Below, one piece after another: positions 16,312 through 23,854 of a stretch of DNA of 64,000 bases. The stretch's first letter is position 1. Every line of letters starts with the position of its first letter. Made by a program: the position numbers and the translations under genes. The notes under the pieces were generated by a model. That model searched no databases. It saw only the letters and a list, made by a program, of their open reading frames with translations, and was not told the origin of the DNA. The DNA comes from Cystobacter fuscus (GTDB lineage Bacteria; Myxococcota; Myxococcia; Myxococcales; Myxococcaceae): positions 7,378,001-7,442,000 of the forward strand of contig NZ_CP022098.1 in NCBI RefSeq assembly GCF_002305875.1. Direction: 5' to 3'.

Positions 16312-19299
16312 TCAAGGAGTAGCGGGCTCGTGCGCCCGCGCGACGGCCACCACTTCCTGTCCCGGCACCGCCATCACCCGCCGCGACCAGGTGGGATGCT
16401 GGGGGCAGCTCACGCGCACCTCCAGCTCCCGGCCCGCCTCGATGGACAGGGAGACCGGCGTCGTTCCCGGCGCCATGCGGCCGTCCACCTCGACGAGACA
16501 GCCCGTGGGCTCGCTCACCTTCAACGTGCCCTGGCTGCCCGGCACGGGCTGGGTCTCGGTGAGGGTGTGCACGTCGAGGACGTCCTCGCGCACCGCGAGG
16601 CCGAAGCGGCGCAGGCGGCCCTCCACCGAGGTGGAGATGATGCGCTGGCGCACCTCCGTCGGATCGAGCGTCTGGGGATCCTCCACCCGCAGACCGGCGA
16701 CGTAGAGCTGCTCCCCGGGCTCCCGATTGAGCACCTCGACGCTCGCTCCCGAGCGGCTCGCGGCCACGACCACGCCCACCGCGATCAGGCTCAGCAGTCC
16801 GATGACACCGGCCACGACCCAACGCGTGGGGATGGCGCGAGAGGCCGCTGGCACCACCTCCGCCGAGGGGGGCGGGGCCGGCGAGACCTTGGGCGGAGCG
16901 GCCGGAGGAACGACCGGAGGAGCCGCCGGGGCCGGCGAGACCGGAGGCTGAGCGGCCGGGGTGGCGGGCGGAACAGGCGCCGCCAGGACGGCGGACAGGG
17001 CTGTCCCGGCGGGCGGGGGAACCATGGGGGTCTCCCCAGTGGAGCCCCTCAGGATGGGCGAGGGTCCGGTCCAGTTCGGGCTTTTCAAGGCCGTTCCGGG
17101 GGGCGGAGGCTCCATGGGGGTCTCCCCGGTGGACCCCTTCAAGATGGGCGAGGGTCCGGTCCGGGTCGGGCTGTTCGAGGCCGACACCACGGCGGGGAAC
17201 GAGCCGGTGGCGGGCGAGATGGGGCCGAACTCCGCGAGCCGATCCCCCAGCGTGTTGAGGAAGAACCGGGCCACTTCCGCGGGGGAGGAGTGCAGGCCGA
17301 GGCGGACCATGACCGCCTCGATCTCCTCGCGCAGGGCGGCGGCCGAGGGCGTGCGGCGCATGCGATCCTTCTCCAGGGTGCGCAGGATGATCTCCGACAC
17401 GTCCTGGGGAATCTCCGGCTTGAGCTGCGAGGGCACGGGGGCGGGGTCGCGCACGATGGAGCTGAGCGTGGCCGCGTCGTGGTCGCGCTTGAAGGGGAGC
17501 TGGCCGGTGAGCAGCTCGAAGAAGACCACGCCGAGCGAGAACACGTCGTTGCGCGCGTCCAGGGGCCGGCCGGCGGCGGCCTCCGGGGAGATGTAGGAAA
17601 TCTTCCCCTTGACCACGCCCGAGCGGGCCACCTCCTCGCCCTGCACCTTGGCGATGCCGAAGTCGCCCAGCTTGATGGCGCCATCGAGCGACACGAGGAT
17701 GTTGTGGGGGCTGACGTCGCAGTGCACCACGGGGTGGGACACGCCGGCGGGATCCACGTAGCTGTGGGCGTAGTGCAAGCCGGCGGCCGTCTCGGAGATG
17801 ATGCGCAGCGCGTGCTCGAGCGGCAGGGAGATGCCCTTGCGCTTCATCTCCGTCATGAGCCGCTTGAGGTCCGGCCCGCGCACGTACTCCATGAGGATGT
17901 ACGCCACGCCCTCGGACATGCCCATGTCGAACGTCTGCACGACGTTGGGGTGGGTGAGGCGAGCGTTGGCGCGGGCCTCGGCGAAGAGCATGTCGACGAA
18001 GTCGGTGTTCTCCGCGTACTGGGACAGCACCTTCTTCATCACCACGTACTTCTCGAAGCCCTTCACCCCCACCTGGCGGGCGAGGAACACCTCGGCCATG
18101 CCGCCCTGCCCCAGCCGCCGCAGCACGCGCAGCCGGGTGGCGCCGATGTCGTTGTTGAGGTCCGAAGTGCTTTCCCTGCCCTCGTTCTCCGAGGGCTCGG
18201 TGTTCGTGGAGAAGAGGTACTGGCTGAGGGCGCGCGGCTCGAGCGCCTCGATGTCCTCCAGGCGCGTCTCCACCAGGGGGGTCTGGCTGAGCAGCTGCAC
18301 GAGCTGGGGGATGGCGGGCAGGCGCGCGGTGCCGCCGCACACGGGGCACTCGCGCTCGGGGCTGGCGTTGGCGAGCAGCCGGGCGAGGTACTCGGAGGCC
18401 AGGGTGCGCTGGGGGTTCTCGTTGCCGCAGTGGCGGCACTCGCTGGGAAGCCACAGGGTGTTGATGCGCGCGGCGGACGGTCGGCTGAAGCGCGCGAGGG
18501 CCGTGAGCGCGGGCGGCGTGACGCGGCAGAGCACCACCTGGGCGCCGCGCGAGGCGGTGTCGAGCACCTGCTCCAGCTTGGGGATGGCGTCGGGCTCCAC
18601 GCGCGAGACGTGGGAGAAGTCGAAGGCGACGCGCCCCTCCAGGCCCGTGGCCAGCCGCCGCACGTTCAGGTCCCCCGTCAGCTCGCTGGCCAGGGTGATG
18701 TAGGTGATGTCGTCCTGGACGATCTTCAGGTGGGTGGTGAGCGGCACGGGGGCGCTGGGCATGATGGCGCGCAGGTAGCGCATCACCAGCGGGTCCACCG
18801 TGCCGAACTGCTGGCGCCGGGCGTGGTCGAAGAACTCGCTCGGCAGGTCCGCGAACTCCAGCTTGCCGGCGCATACCGGGCAGGTGTGCACGGGGGCGCG
18901 GCCCTCGGCGATCACCGCCGCCTCGGCCTGCAGATCCACCAGCCGCAGCCGATCCTCGCCACAGGCGCGGCACAGGTAGGGGGCCAGCACGGACAGCACC
19001 CGCGCCACGCCGGCGAAGCCCTCCACCATGTTGAGCTGATCCACCATCACCGGGGGCGTGTTCACCAGATAGAGCGACAGGGCCCCGGGGGGCAGCTTGC
19101 TGGTGAACTCGATCCACTTGCTGACGCCAAAGGAGCTGATGCGCTCCACCTGGCCCAGATCGAGGACGATGAAGCCGACGAGATCCCTGATCTTCGAGGT
19201 CAGCGGGAACGTCTCATCGATGACGCCCGCGATGCGGACGTGGTGGATGGTGCCCACTCGCACGCGGTTGATCGTGGCACTGCAGCCCTGCGTCTCCAC
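16312..19299 (-). CDS. Membrane Ser/Thr protein kinase with STAS-like and zinc-ribbon N-terminus
   Basis: A GTG at 19299 with GAGGAG eight bases upstream is preferred; an ATG at 19362 is possible. The 995-residue product begins with a STAS-like domain (IHHVRIAGVIDETFPLTSKI), followed by two zinc-ribbon-like segments (CRACGED/CPVCAGK and CRHCGNE/CPVCGGT) and a second STAS-like piece between them. The kinase domain covers about residues 385-665: glycine loop LGQGGMAEVF, Lys in VVMKK, catalytic loop HCDVSPHN (HRD changed to HCD), and DFG. A Pro-rich linker with a 30-residue duplication, one transmembrane helix (WVVAGVIGLLSLIAVGVVVA, about 823-845) and a C-terminal PEGA-like beta domain follow. 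The kinase should be cytoplasmic and the tail periplasmic. It may sense envelope state; the partner is unknown. Confidence 0.88.
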   Translation of the reverse strand: METQGCSATINRVRVGTIHHVRIAGVIDETFPLTSKIRDLVGFIVLDLGQVERISSFGVSKWIEFTSKLPPGALSLYLVNTPPVMVDQLNMVEGFAGVARVLSVLAPYLCRACGEDRLRLVDLQAEAAVIAEGRAPVHTCPVCAGKLEFADLPSEFFDHARRQQFGTVDPLVMRYLRAIMPSAPVPLTTHLKIVQDDITYITLASELTGDLNVRRLATGLEGRVAFDFSHVSRVEPDAIPKLEQVLDTASRGAQVVLCRVTPPALTALARFSRPSAARINTLWLPSECRHCGNENPQRTLASEYLARLLANASPERECPVCGGTARLPAIPQLVQLLSQTPLVETRLEDIEALEPRALSQYLFSTNTEPSENEGRESTSDLNNDIGATRLRVLRRLGQGGMAEVFLARQVGVKGFEKYVVMKKVLSQYAENTDFVDMLFAEARANARLTHPNVVQTFDMGMSEGVAYILMEYVRGPDLKRLMTEMKRKGISLPLEHALRIISETAAGLHYAHSYVDPAGVSHPVVHCDVSPHNILVSLDGAIKLGDFGIAKVQGEEVARSGVVKGKISYISPEAAAGRPLDARNDVFSLGVVFFELLTGQLPFKRDHDAATLSSIVRDPAPVPSQLKPEIPQDVSEIILRTLEKDRMRRTPSAAALREEIEAVMVRLGLHSSPAEVARFFLNTLGDRLAEFGPISPATGSFPAVVSASNSPTRTGPSPILKGSTGETPMEPPPPGTALKSPNWTGPSPILRGSTGETPMVPPPAGTALSAVLAAPVPPATPAAQPPVSPAPAAPPVVPPAAPPKVSPAPPPSAEVVPAASRAIPTRWVVAGVIGLLSLIAVGVVVAASRSGASVEVLNREPGEQLYVAGLRVEDPQTLDPTEVRQRIISTSVEGRLRRFGLAVREDVLDVHTLTETQPVPGSQGTLKVSEPTGCLVEVDGRMAPGTTPVSLSIEAGRELEVRVSCPQHPTWSRRVMAVPGQEVVAVARAHEPATP
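16999..17178 (-). repeat. Two 90-base direct repeats inside the kinase linker
   Basis: Two adjacent units, 16999-17088 and 17089-17178, encode nearly the same 30 residues, each with WTGPSPIL(R/K)GSTGETPM or a one-residue variant of it. The phase is in frame, so the linker between the kinase domain and the membrane helix is lengthened rather than broken. Confidence 0.8.
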
Positions 19300-19691
19300 C
19301 AGCCCAACTCCTCGCGAGTCCAGAACATCCCATCCGGCGCGGGGGCACGCGCACGGCGTCATCCCGTCATGGGGAACCTGGGGACTGTAGCGTATTTTCC
19401 CCGGCGCGTGAGGCCGGACCGGACCTGGGCGGGAGGGACCCGGGGCGGATCCAGGGAAGTGCTTGACGCCTCCGCCGCACCTCGTTCTCGGGCGGCGTCC
19501 CCCACCACGCCCCCGTGGGCTTCCAGCAGACCTGGCGAGCAGGCATCCCCACCGGGGGGACCCCGCCGCGGAACACGCGTGGTGCGGGCCGGGCCGGTGC
19601 CGCGTTGCGGCATGTTTCCCAGAGGGAGACACGTGGTTCACGAGGCAGATTCCGGAGCCCCTTTGGGGTATAGGGGGCGCGTTCTCCTTCC
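19300..19691. other. Divergent intergenic region of kinase and E1 genes
   Basis: About 390 bases lie between the GTG of the kinase (minus) and the ATG of the E1 alpha gene (plus). A -10-like TATAGG occurs at 19669-19674, 18 bases before the E1 ATG, with no clear -35. The in-frame extension of the kinase upstream of 19299 (to an ATG at 19362) cannot be fully excluded. Nothing else is recognised. Confidence 0.35.
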
Positions 19692-20717
19692 ATGAACCGA
19701 GAGACGCACGTGTCCAAACCCCGCCTGATCAACCGCGAAGAGGAAGCGCTCCCGCTCGACCGGGAGCTGCTGGTCCGGATTCATGACCTGATGGTGAAGG
19801 CGCGCGTGCTCGAGGAGCGCCTCATCCAGATGTACAAGCAGGGGCACGGCTACTTCTGGATTGGTGGCCCCGGCGAGGAGGCCTTCAACGTGCCGCTGGG
19901 CCTGCTGATGAAGAAGGGCCAGGGCCCGGCCTACGACTACCTGCACGCGCACTACCGGCAGTCGGCCACGATGCTGGCGCTGGGCGAGGAGCCCCTCGGC
20001 TCCTTGCGGCAGATGAAGAACACGGCGTCGGACCCGTACTCGGGAGGCCGCAACTTCGCGGGCCACTACTCCAAGCGCGAGTGGAACATCGCCCCGGTCT
20101 CCTCGCCCATCGAGGTGCAGTACGCGATGGCGCCGGGCACGGCCCTGGCGCAGAAGCGCCACGGGGGCGAGGGCATCACCATCGTCACCGGCGGAGACGC
20201 GGGCACGGCCGAGGGGGATTTCGCCTCGTGCCTGGTGTGGAGCTCGCGCCCGGGCATGGAGCTGCCCGTGCTCATCATCGTCACCAACAACAAGTGGGGC
20301 ATCTCCACGCCGGCCAACACCCAGCACGGCGAGACGCACATCGCCGAGCGCGGCAAGGCCTTCAACATCCGTACCCGGACGATCGACGGCAATGATCCGA
20401 TCGTCGCCTACCAGGAGCTCAAGGAGGCCATGGAGTACGTGCGCCGCGAGCGCAAGCCCTTCCTCCTGGAGGCCATGGTGTCGCGCCTGTACGGCCACTC
20501 GTCGGCGTCGGGGGCGAACATGGTGGGCGGCGAGCTGGACTGCCTGACGCGCTTCGAGGAGCACCTGGAGAAGAAGGGCGTGCTCAAGCGGGCGGACATG
20601 GACGCGCTGCGCGGCCGCTACACCGAGGACATCGCCGCCCTGGCCCGCCAGGTGCGCGAGGAGCCGCTGCCGGGCCCCGAGACCATCTGGAACCACATCT
20701 TCGCGGAGAGGAAGTAA
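19692..20717 (+). CDS. 2-oxo acid dehydrogenase E1 component, alpha subunit
   Basis: The 341-residue protein is the thiamine-diphosphate-binding subunit of a pyruvate or branched-chain 2-oxo acid dehydrogenase E1 heterotetramer. Landmarks are YKQGHGYFWIGGPGEEAFNV near residue 50, the ThDP motif GGDAGTAEGDFASCLVWSS...NNKWGI near 166-205, and YGHSSASGAN in the region of the phosphorylation loop. A GTG seven codons in (19710), with GAGAG before it, is an alternative start. The beta gene follows after 3 bases, so the two are co-transcribed and probably form one complex in the cytoplasm. No E2 or E3 gene is adjacent. In myxobacteria such E1 pairs (for example the esg locus) feed branched-chain acyl-CoA into iso-fatty acids; use of that substrate here is inference. 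Confidence 0.92.
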   Translation: MNRETHVSKPRLINREEEALPLDRELLVRIHDLMVKARVLEERLIQMYKQGHGYFWIGGPGEEAFNVPLGLLMKKGQGPAYDYLHAHYRQSATMLALGEEPLGSLRQMKNTASDPYSGGRNFAGHYSKREWNIAPVSSPIEVQYAMAPGTALAQKRHGGEGITIVTGGDAGTAEGDFASCLVWSSRPGMELPVLIIVTNNKWGISTPANTQHGETHIAERGKAFNIRTRTIDGNDPIVAYQELKEAMEYVRRERKPFLLEAMVSRLYGHSSASGANMVGGELDCLTRFEEHLEKKGVLKRADMDALRGRYTEDIAALARQVREEPLPGPETIWNHIFAERK

Positions 20718-20720
20718 CCC

Positions 20721-21782
20721 ATGGCCAACATGGCTCAAGCCATTCGCATGGCGCTGCACTACGCCGAGGAGAACCTGGGCGTCACCGACATCTTCGGCGA
20801 GGACGTGGGCGCCCCCCTGGGCGGCGTCTTCACCGTGACGCAGGGGCTCAAGACGGCGTGGAACTCGCCCCTGGACGAGCGGGGCATCATCGGCATGGCC
20901 ATCGGTCTGGCCATGGCCGGCCAGCGCCCCGTCGCGGAGATCCAGTTCGCCGACTACATCTACAACACCATCGACCTGCTGAAGATCGCCGGCAACACCT
21001 GCTGGGCGAGCCATGGGGACTGGAACCTGCCCATGGTGGTGAAGACCCCGGTGGGCAGCGGCATCCGCGGCTCGCTCTACCACTCGCATTCCTTCGACGC
21101 GACGGCCACCCACATCCCCGGCTGGAAGATCGTCATCCCCTCCAATCCGCTGGATGCGTACGGCCTGATGATCTCCGCGTGCCAGGAGATCAACCCCGTC
21201 ATGTACCTGGAGCCCAAGGCGCTCTTGCGCATCAAGGGCGAGGAGCGGATTCCGGGCGAGCCCGACGACGACAAGCAGCTCTCCCGCCTCATCGACGCGC
21301 CCCTGGGCGATCAGCGCTCGCAGTGGAAGCCGCAGTGGCCCGAGGGGCTCGGGGCGTACGCGGTGCCCATCGGCAAGGGCAAGGTGGTGCGCCCGGGCTC
21401 GCAGCTGACGGTGGTGAGCTACGGCCGCACCCTGCCCCTGTGCAAGAAGGCCGCGGACGAGCTGGCGAGCGAGGGCGTGGACGCCGAGGTCATCGATCTG
21501 CGCTCGCTCTGGCCCTATGACTGGGAGCTCATCCGGGGCTCCATCGAGAAGACGGGCCGGGTGCTCTTCGTCAACGAGGACACCGAGGTGACCAACTTCG
21601 GCGAGCACCTGGTGCGCCGCACGGTGGAGGAGCTGTTCTTCAAGCTGCTCGCGCCGCCGCGGCTGCTGGCCGGCAAGTTCGTGCCGGGCATCGGCCTGGC
21701 CGACACGCTGGAGATGGCGTCGGTGCCCCAGTTGGGGGACATCACCGCCGCCGTGCGCGCGCTGGCCTCCGAACAGCCCTGA
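20721..21782 (+). CDS. 2-oxo acid dehydrogenase E1 component, beta subunit
   Basis: The 353-residue protein starts 3 bases after the alpha stop codon and matches the E1 beta family over its length: an N-terminal pyrimidine-binding domain (IFGEDVGAPLGGVFTVTQGL, EIQFADYIYNTIDLLKIAGN, GSGIRGSLYHSHSFDA) and a C-terminal transketolase domain (QLTVVSYGRTLPLCKKAADE, DLRSLWPYDWELI). It is a little longer than the usual 325-340 residues because of an insert around LSRLIDAPLGDQRSQWKPQW. With the alpha subunit it decarboxylates the 2-oxo acid and transfers the acyl group to lipoyl-E2. Downstream is a gap of 67 bases and the acetyltransferase gene. Confidence 0.92.
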   Translation: MANMAQAIRMALHYAEENLGVTDIFGEDVGAPLGGVFTVTQGLKTAWNSPLDERGIIGMAIGLAMAGQRPVAEIQFADYIYNTIDLLKIAGNTCWASHGDWNLPMVVKTPVGSGIRGSLYHSHSFDATATHIPGWKIVIPSNPLDAYGLMISACQEINPVMYLEPKALLRIKGEERIPGEPDDDKQLSRLIDAPLGDQRSQWKPQWPEGLGAYAVPIGKGKVVRPGSQLTVVSYGRTLPLCKKAADELASEGVDAEVIDLRSLWPYDWELIRGSIEKTGRVLFVNEDTEVTNFGEHLVRRTVEELFFKLLAPPRLLAGKFVPGIGLADTLEMASVPQLGDITAAVRALASEQP

Positions 21783-21849
21783 TTTTCCCGCCCCCCCGGG
21801 CCTCAGGGCTTTGCGAGGGGGGCGGCTCCATGGTGTAGACTGAGGTGCC

Positions 21850-22338
21850 GTGCAACCGACGCCCACCCGAACCCCCGCTCCCGACGCACCGACCTTCCGC
21901 ATCCGCCGTGCGCGCCGGGGAGACTCCGAGAGCCTCGCCACGCTGCTGCGTGAGATGGGCTATCCCCATGGCTCGGATGCCCAGACGGTCCACTGGGTCA
22001 TCAGCCATCCGGAAATCGAAATCTTCGTGGCGGCCGACTCACAGGATCGTCCCGTGGGGATGGTGTCGCTGTCGCACCGGCCGCAGCTGCGGCTGCGCGG
22101 GCGCATCGCCACGGTGGACGAGCTGGTGGTGACGGAGAGCTGGCGGCGCCGCGGCGTGGGCCGGGCCCTCATCCAGCAGGTCATCGAGCGGTGTGGCGCC
22201 CGGGCCCTGAGCGTCAAGCGCATCGAGGTGAGCGCCTACGCCCAGGAGTCCCTCCAGAACTTCTACGCGTCGTGCGGCTTCCAGTTCGTGGACCGCACGG
22301 TGATGCGCTACACCGAGTTCGAGGGCCAGCACGGCTGA
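21850..22338 (+). CDS. GNAT-family N-acetyltransferase
   Basis: A GTG at 21850 is used, with TGAGGTG directly upstream. The 162-residue protein has one GNAT domain: the beta-strand segment RGRIATVDELVVTESWRRRG and the acetyl-CoA loop RRRGVGRALIQQVIERCGAR, followed by a C-terminal FYASCGFQFVDRTVMRYTEF typical of the family. It should acetylate a small molecule or protein N-terminus in the cytoplasm; the acceptor cannot be told. The first 20 residues are Pro/Thr-rich and probably flexible. Confidence 0.85.
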   Translation: MQPTPTRTPAPDAPTFRIRRARRGDSESLATLLREMGYPHGSDAQTVHWVISHPEIEIFVAADSQDRPVGMVSLSHRPQLRLRGRIATVDELVVTESWRRRGVGRALIQQVIERCGARALSVKRIEVSAYAQESLQNFYASCGFQFVDRTVMRYTEFEGQHG

Positions 22339-22366
22339 TGCACCGGGCGGCCCTCACGGGCCACGC

Positions 22367-22729
22367 TCAGCGCTTGAAGCTGCCCACCACGCGCTGCAGG
22401 CGCAGCTGATCCTCTTCCTTCACGTCCACGAAGCGCACGCCGATCGCCTCGGCGTCATCCCGCACCCACGAGATGATGCCCTCGAGTTCGAAGTCTTCGC
22501 CGCTCACGGACATCTGCAGGCGCACGCGCGAGCCCACGTCGTAGGAGCGGCGCGTGCGCAGGCACAGGCCCCCCGCCGAGAGGTTGAGCGAGTAGGCCCT
22601 CAAGGCGCGCGCCGCGTCCTGCGTCTGCTCGAAGCGGACATCGAACGTCGCGGCCACCCGCTCGTGAGATCTCCGGTTGGCGTACAGCGCCGCCGGTGAC
22701 TCCGTCATATCGGCAGACTTGGTGGTCAT
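22367..22729 (-). CDS. PilZ domain protein
   Basis: The ATG at 22729 gives 120 residues. The PilZ motifs are RRSHERVAATFDVRF (the RxxxR-like c-di-GMP arm) near residue 18 and YSLNLSAGGLCLRT (the D/NxSxxG motif with Asn in place of Asp) near 47. The rest forms the beta barrel (VGSRVRLQMSVSGEDFELEG, IGVRFVDV). Binding of c-di-GMP is likely, though the Asn in DxSxxG may lower affinity. It is divergent from the Cys-rich lipoprotein gene at 22918 and convergent with the acetyltransferase gene. A motility or exopolysaccharide role is usual for single-domain PilZ proteins in this group. Confidence 0.85.
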   Translation of the reverse strand: MTTKSADMTESPAALYANRRSHERVAATFDVRFEQTQDAARALRAYSLNLSAGGLCLRTRRSYDVGSRVRLQMSVSGEDFELEGIISWVRDDAEAIGVRFVDVKEEDQLRLQRVVGSFKR

Positions 22730-22917
22730 GCGCACTGATTCCCTCGGGCGTGTGAGTCGGTGAGGTCCTTTTATAGGGAGCCCCACACGGAGGCGCATCC
22801 ACTCGAGGACCGCGAAGTGAGGAGAAGTGTCCGCTGTCCTCCATGTCCTGTTCAAGGGGGGGCCGTTTCTCCTCGGACGTCTTATTAGTCCCGTTCGTTT
22901 CTGCGACGGGAGCGTCA

Positions 22918-23796
22918 ATGCGAGCGGATTTGTTCGTGTGCAGCGGTGTCCTCATCGTCGGGCTGATGGCGGCTTGCCGCGGCGATGTCATCACCCCGGA
23001 TGCGGGCACGGGCACTGATTCCGGAGTGTTCCGGGATGGAGGAACTTCAGACGGAGGAATGCCGGACCCGGGGACGGAAACGGACTGTGACGTGGCGGCG
23101 CAAACGGGTTGTGCGGCCGGCGCGGTGTGCCTGCGGGGCGTGCTCGCGGATGGGGGCCTGGGAAACCTGTGCTTCACGGGAGAGTGCGATCCGGTGGCGC
23201 AGAACTGTCCCGAGGGCAACCGGTGCGCCTACGTGCGGCACGACAACGTGACGGCCCGCCGCTGCATCCCGGCGAGCACGGGCACGGTGGCCGAGGGCGG
23301 CGCCTGCCAGAGCGTCGCGACGGCCGGGGGTGACTTCTACGACACGTGCGCGCCGGGACTGTCCTGTACGGATCGCTCCACCTCGTCGGGGGGAAGCACG
23401 TTCACCTGCCAGCGCCTCTGCCACAGTGGTGAGCAGTGCACGGCGCCCCGCGACTGCATCGACGTGCTGCGCTTCGAGGGCTCCCACGAGCGGCCGAGGG
23501 TGTGTGGCGCTCCCGGCACCACGTGCGACGTGCTCGCGCGTGACTGCACGGACTCGCGCGGGTGCTATCCCTCGCCGAAGAGCGGCGGCGTGTGCGTCAC
23601 GGCGGGAACGATCGCCGAGGGCGAGCCGTGCGCGTACGTGAATGACTGCCAGGAGGGCAGCGCCTGCGTGAAGGACGGAGCAGGCCAGGTGTGCCGCCGG
23701 CTGTGCCGCGCCCCCTCGGGCTCGCCGGGCTGCGACAGCGCACAGACGTGCCGGCCCCTCCAGGACTACCCCGGCGTGGGCGTCTGCGTGCGGTAG
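22918..23796 (+). CDS. Cys-rich secreted lipoprotein
   Basis: The ATG at 22918 places a lipobox signal (CSGVLIVGLMAAC) at the start; an upstream ATG at 22843 would bury it. The 292-residue product continues with an Asp/Gly/Thr-rich linker and then about 230 residues with 24 or more cysteines in repeated spacing (CDVAAQTGCAAGAVCL, CDPVAQNCPEGNRCAY, CDVLARDCTDSRGCYP, CDSAQTCRPL). Such disulphide-rich lipoproteins are abundant in myxobacteria and have no known function. It probably faces the periplasm or cell surface. No neighbour points to a role. Confidence 0.8.
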   Translation: MRADLFVCSGVLIVGLMAACRGDVITPDAGTGTDSGVFRDGGTSDGGMPDPGTETDCDVAAQTGCAAGAVCLRGVLADGGLGNLCFTGECDPVAQNCPEGNRCAYVRHDNVTARRCIPASTGTVAEGGACQSVATAGGDFYDTCAPGLSCTDRSTSSGGSTFTCQRLCHSGEQCTAPRDCIDVLRFEGSHERPRVCGAPGTTCDVLARDCTDSRGCYPSPKSGGVCVTAGTIAEGEPCAYVNDCQEGSACVKDGAGQVCRRLCRAPSGSPGCDSAQTCRPLQDYPGVGVCVR

Positions 23797-23854
23797 CGCG
23801 CCCTGCCCTGCTCCTCCGGGGCCTCGGACGACGAGAGGCCCCGGAGACGAGGCC

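Noticed and set aside
16213-19695. A plus-strand open frame of more than 1100 codons
   Set aside because: It lies entirely opposite the kinase gene, is His/Gly/Arg-rich without domains and arises from GC bias at third positions.
19638-21941. A minus-strand open frame of 767 codons
   Set aside because: It mirrors the E1 alpha and beta genes, whose family motifs are unambiguous on the other strand.
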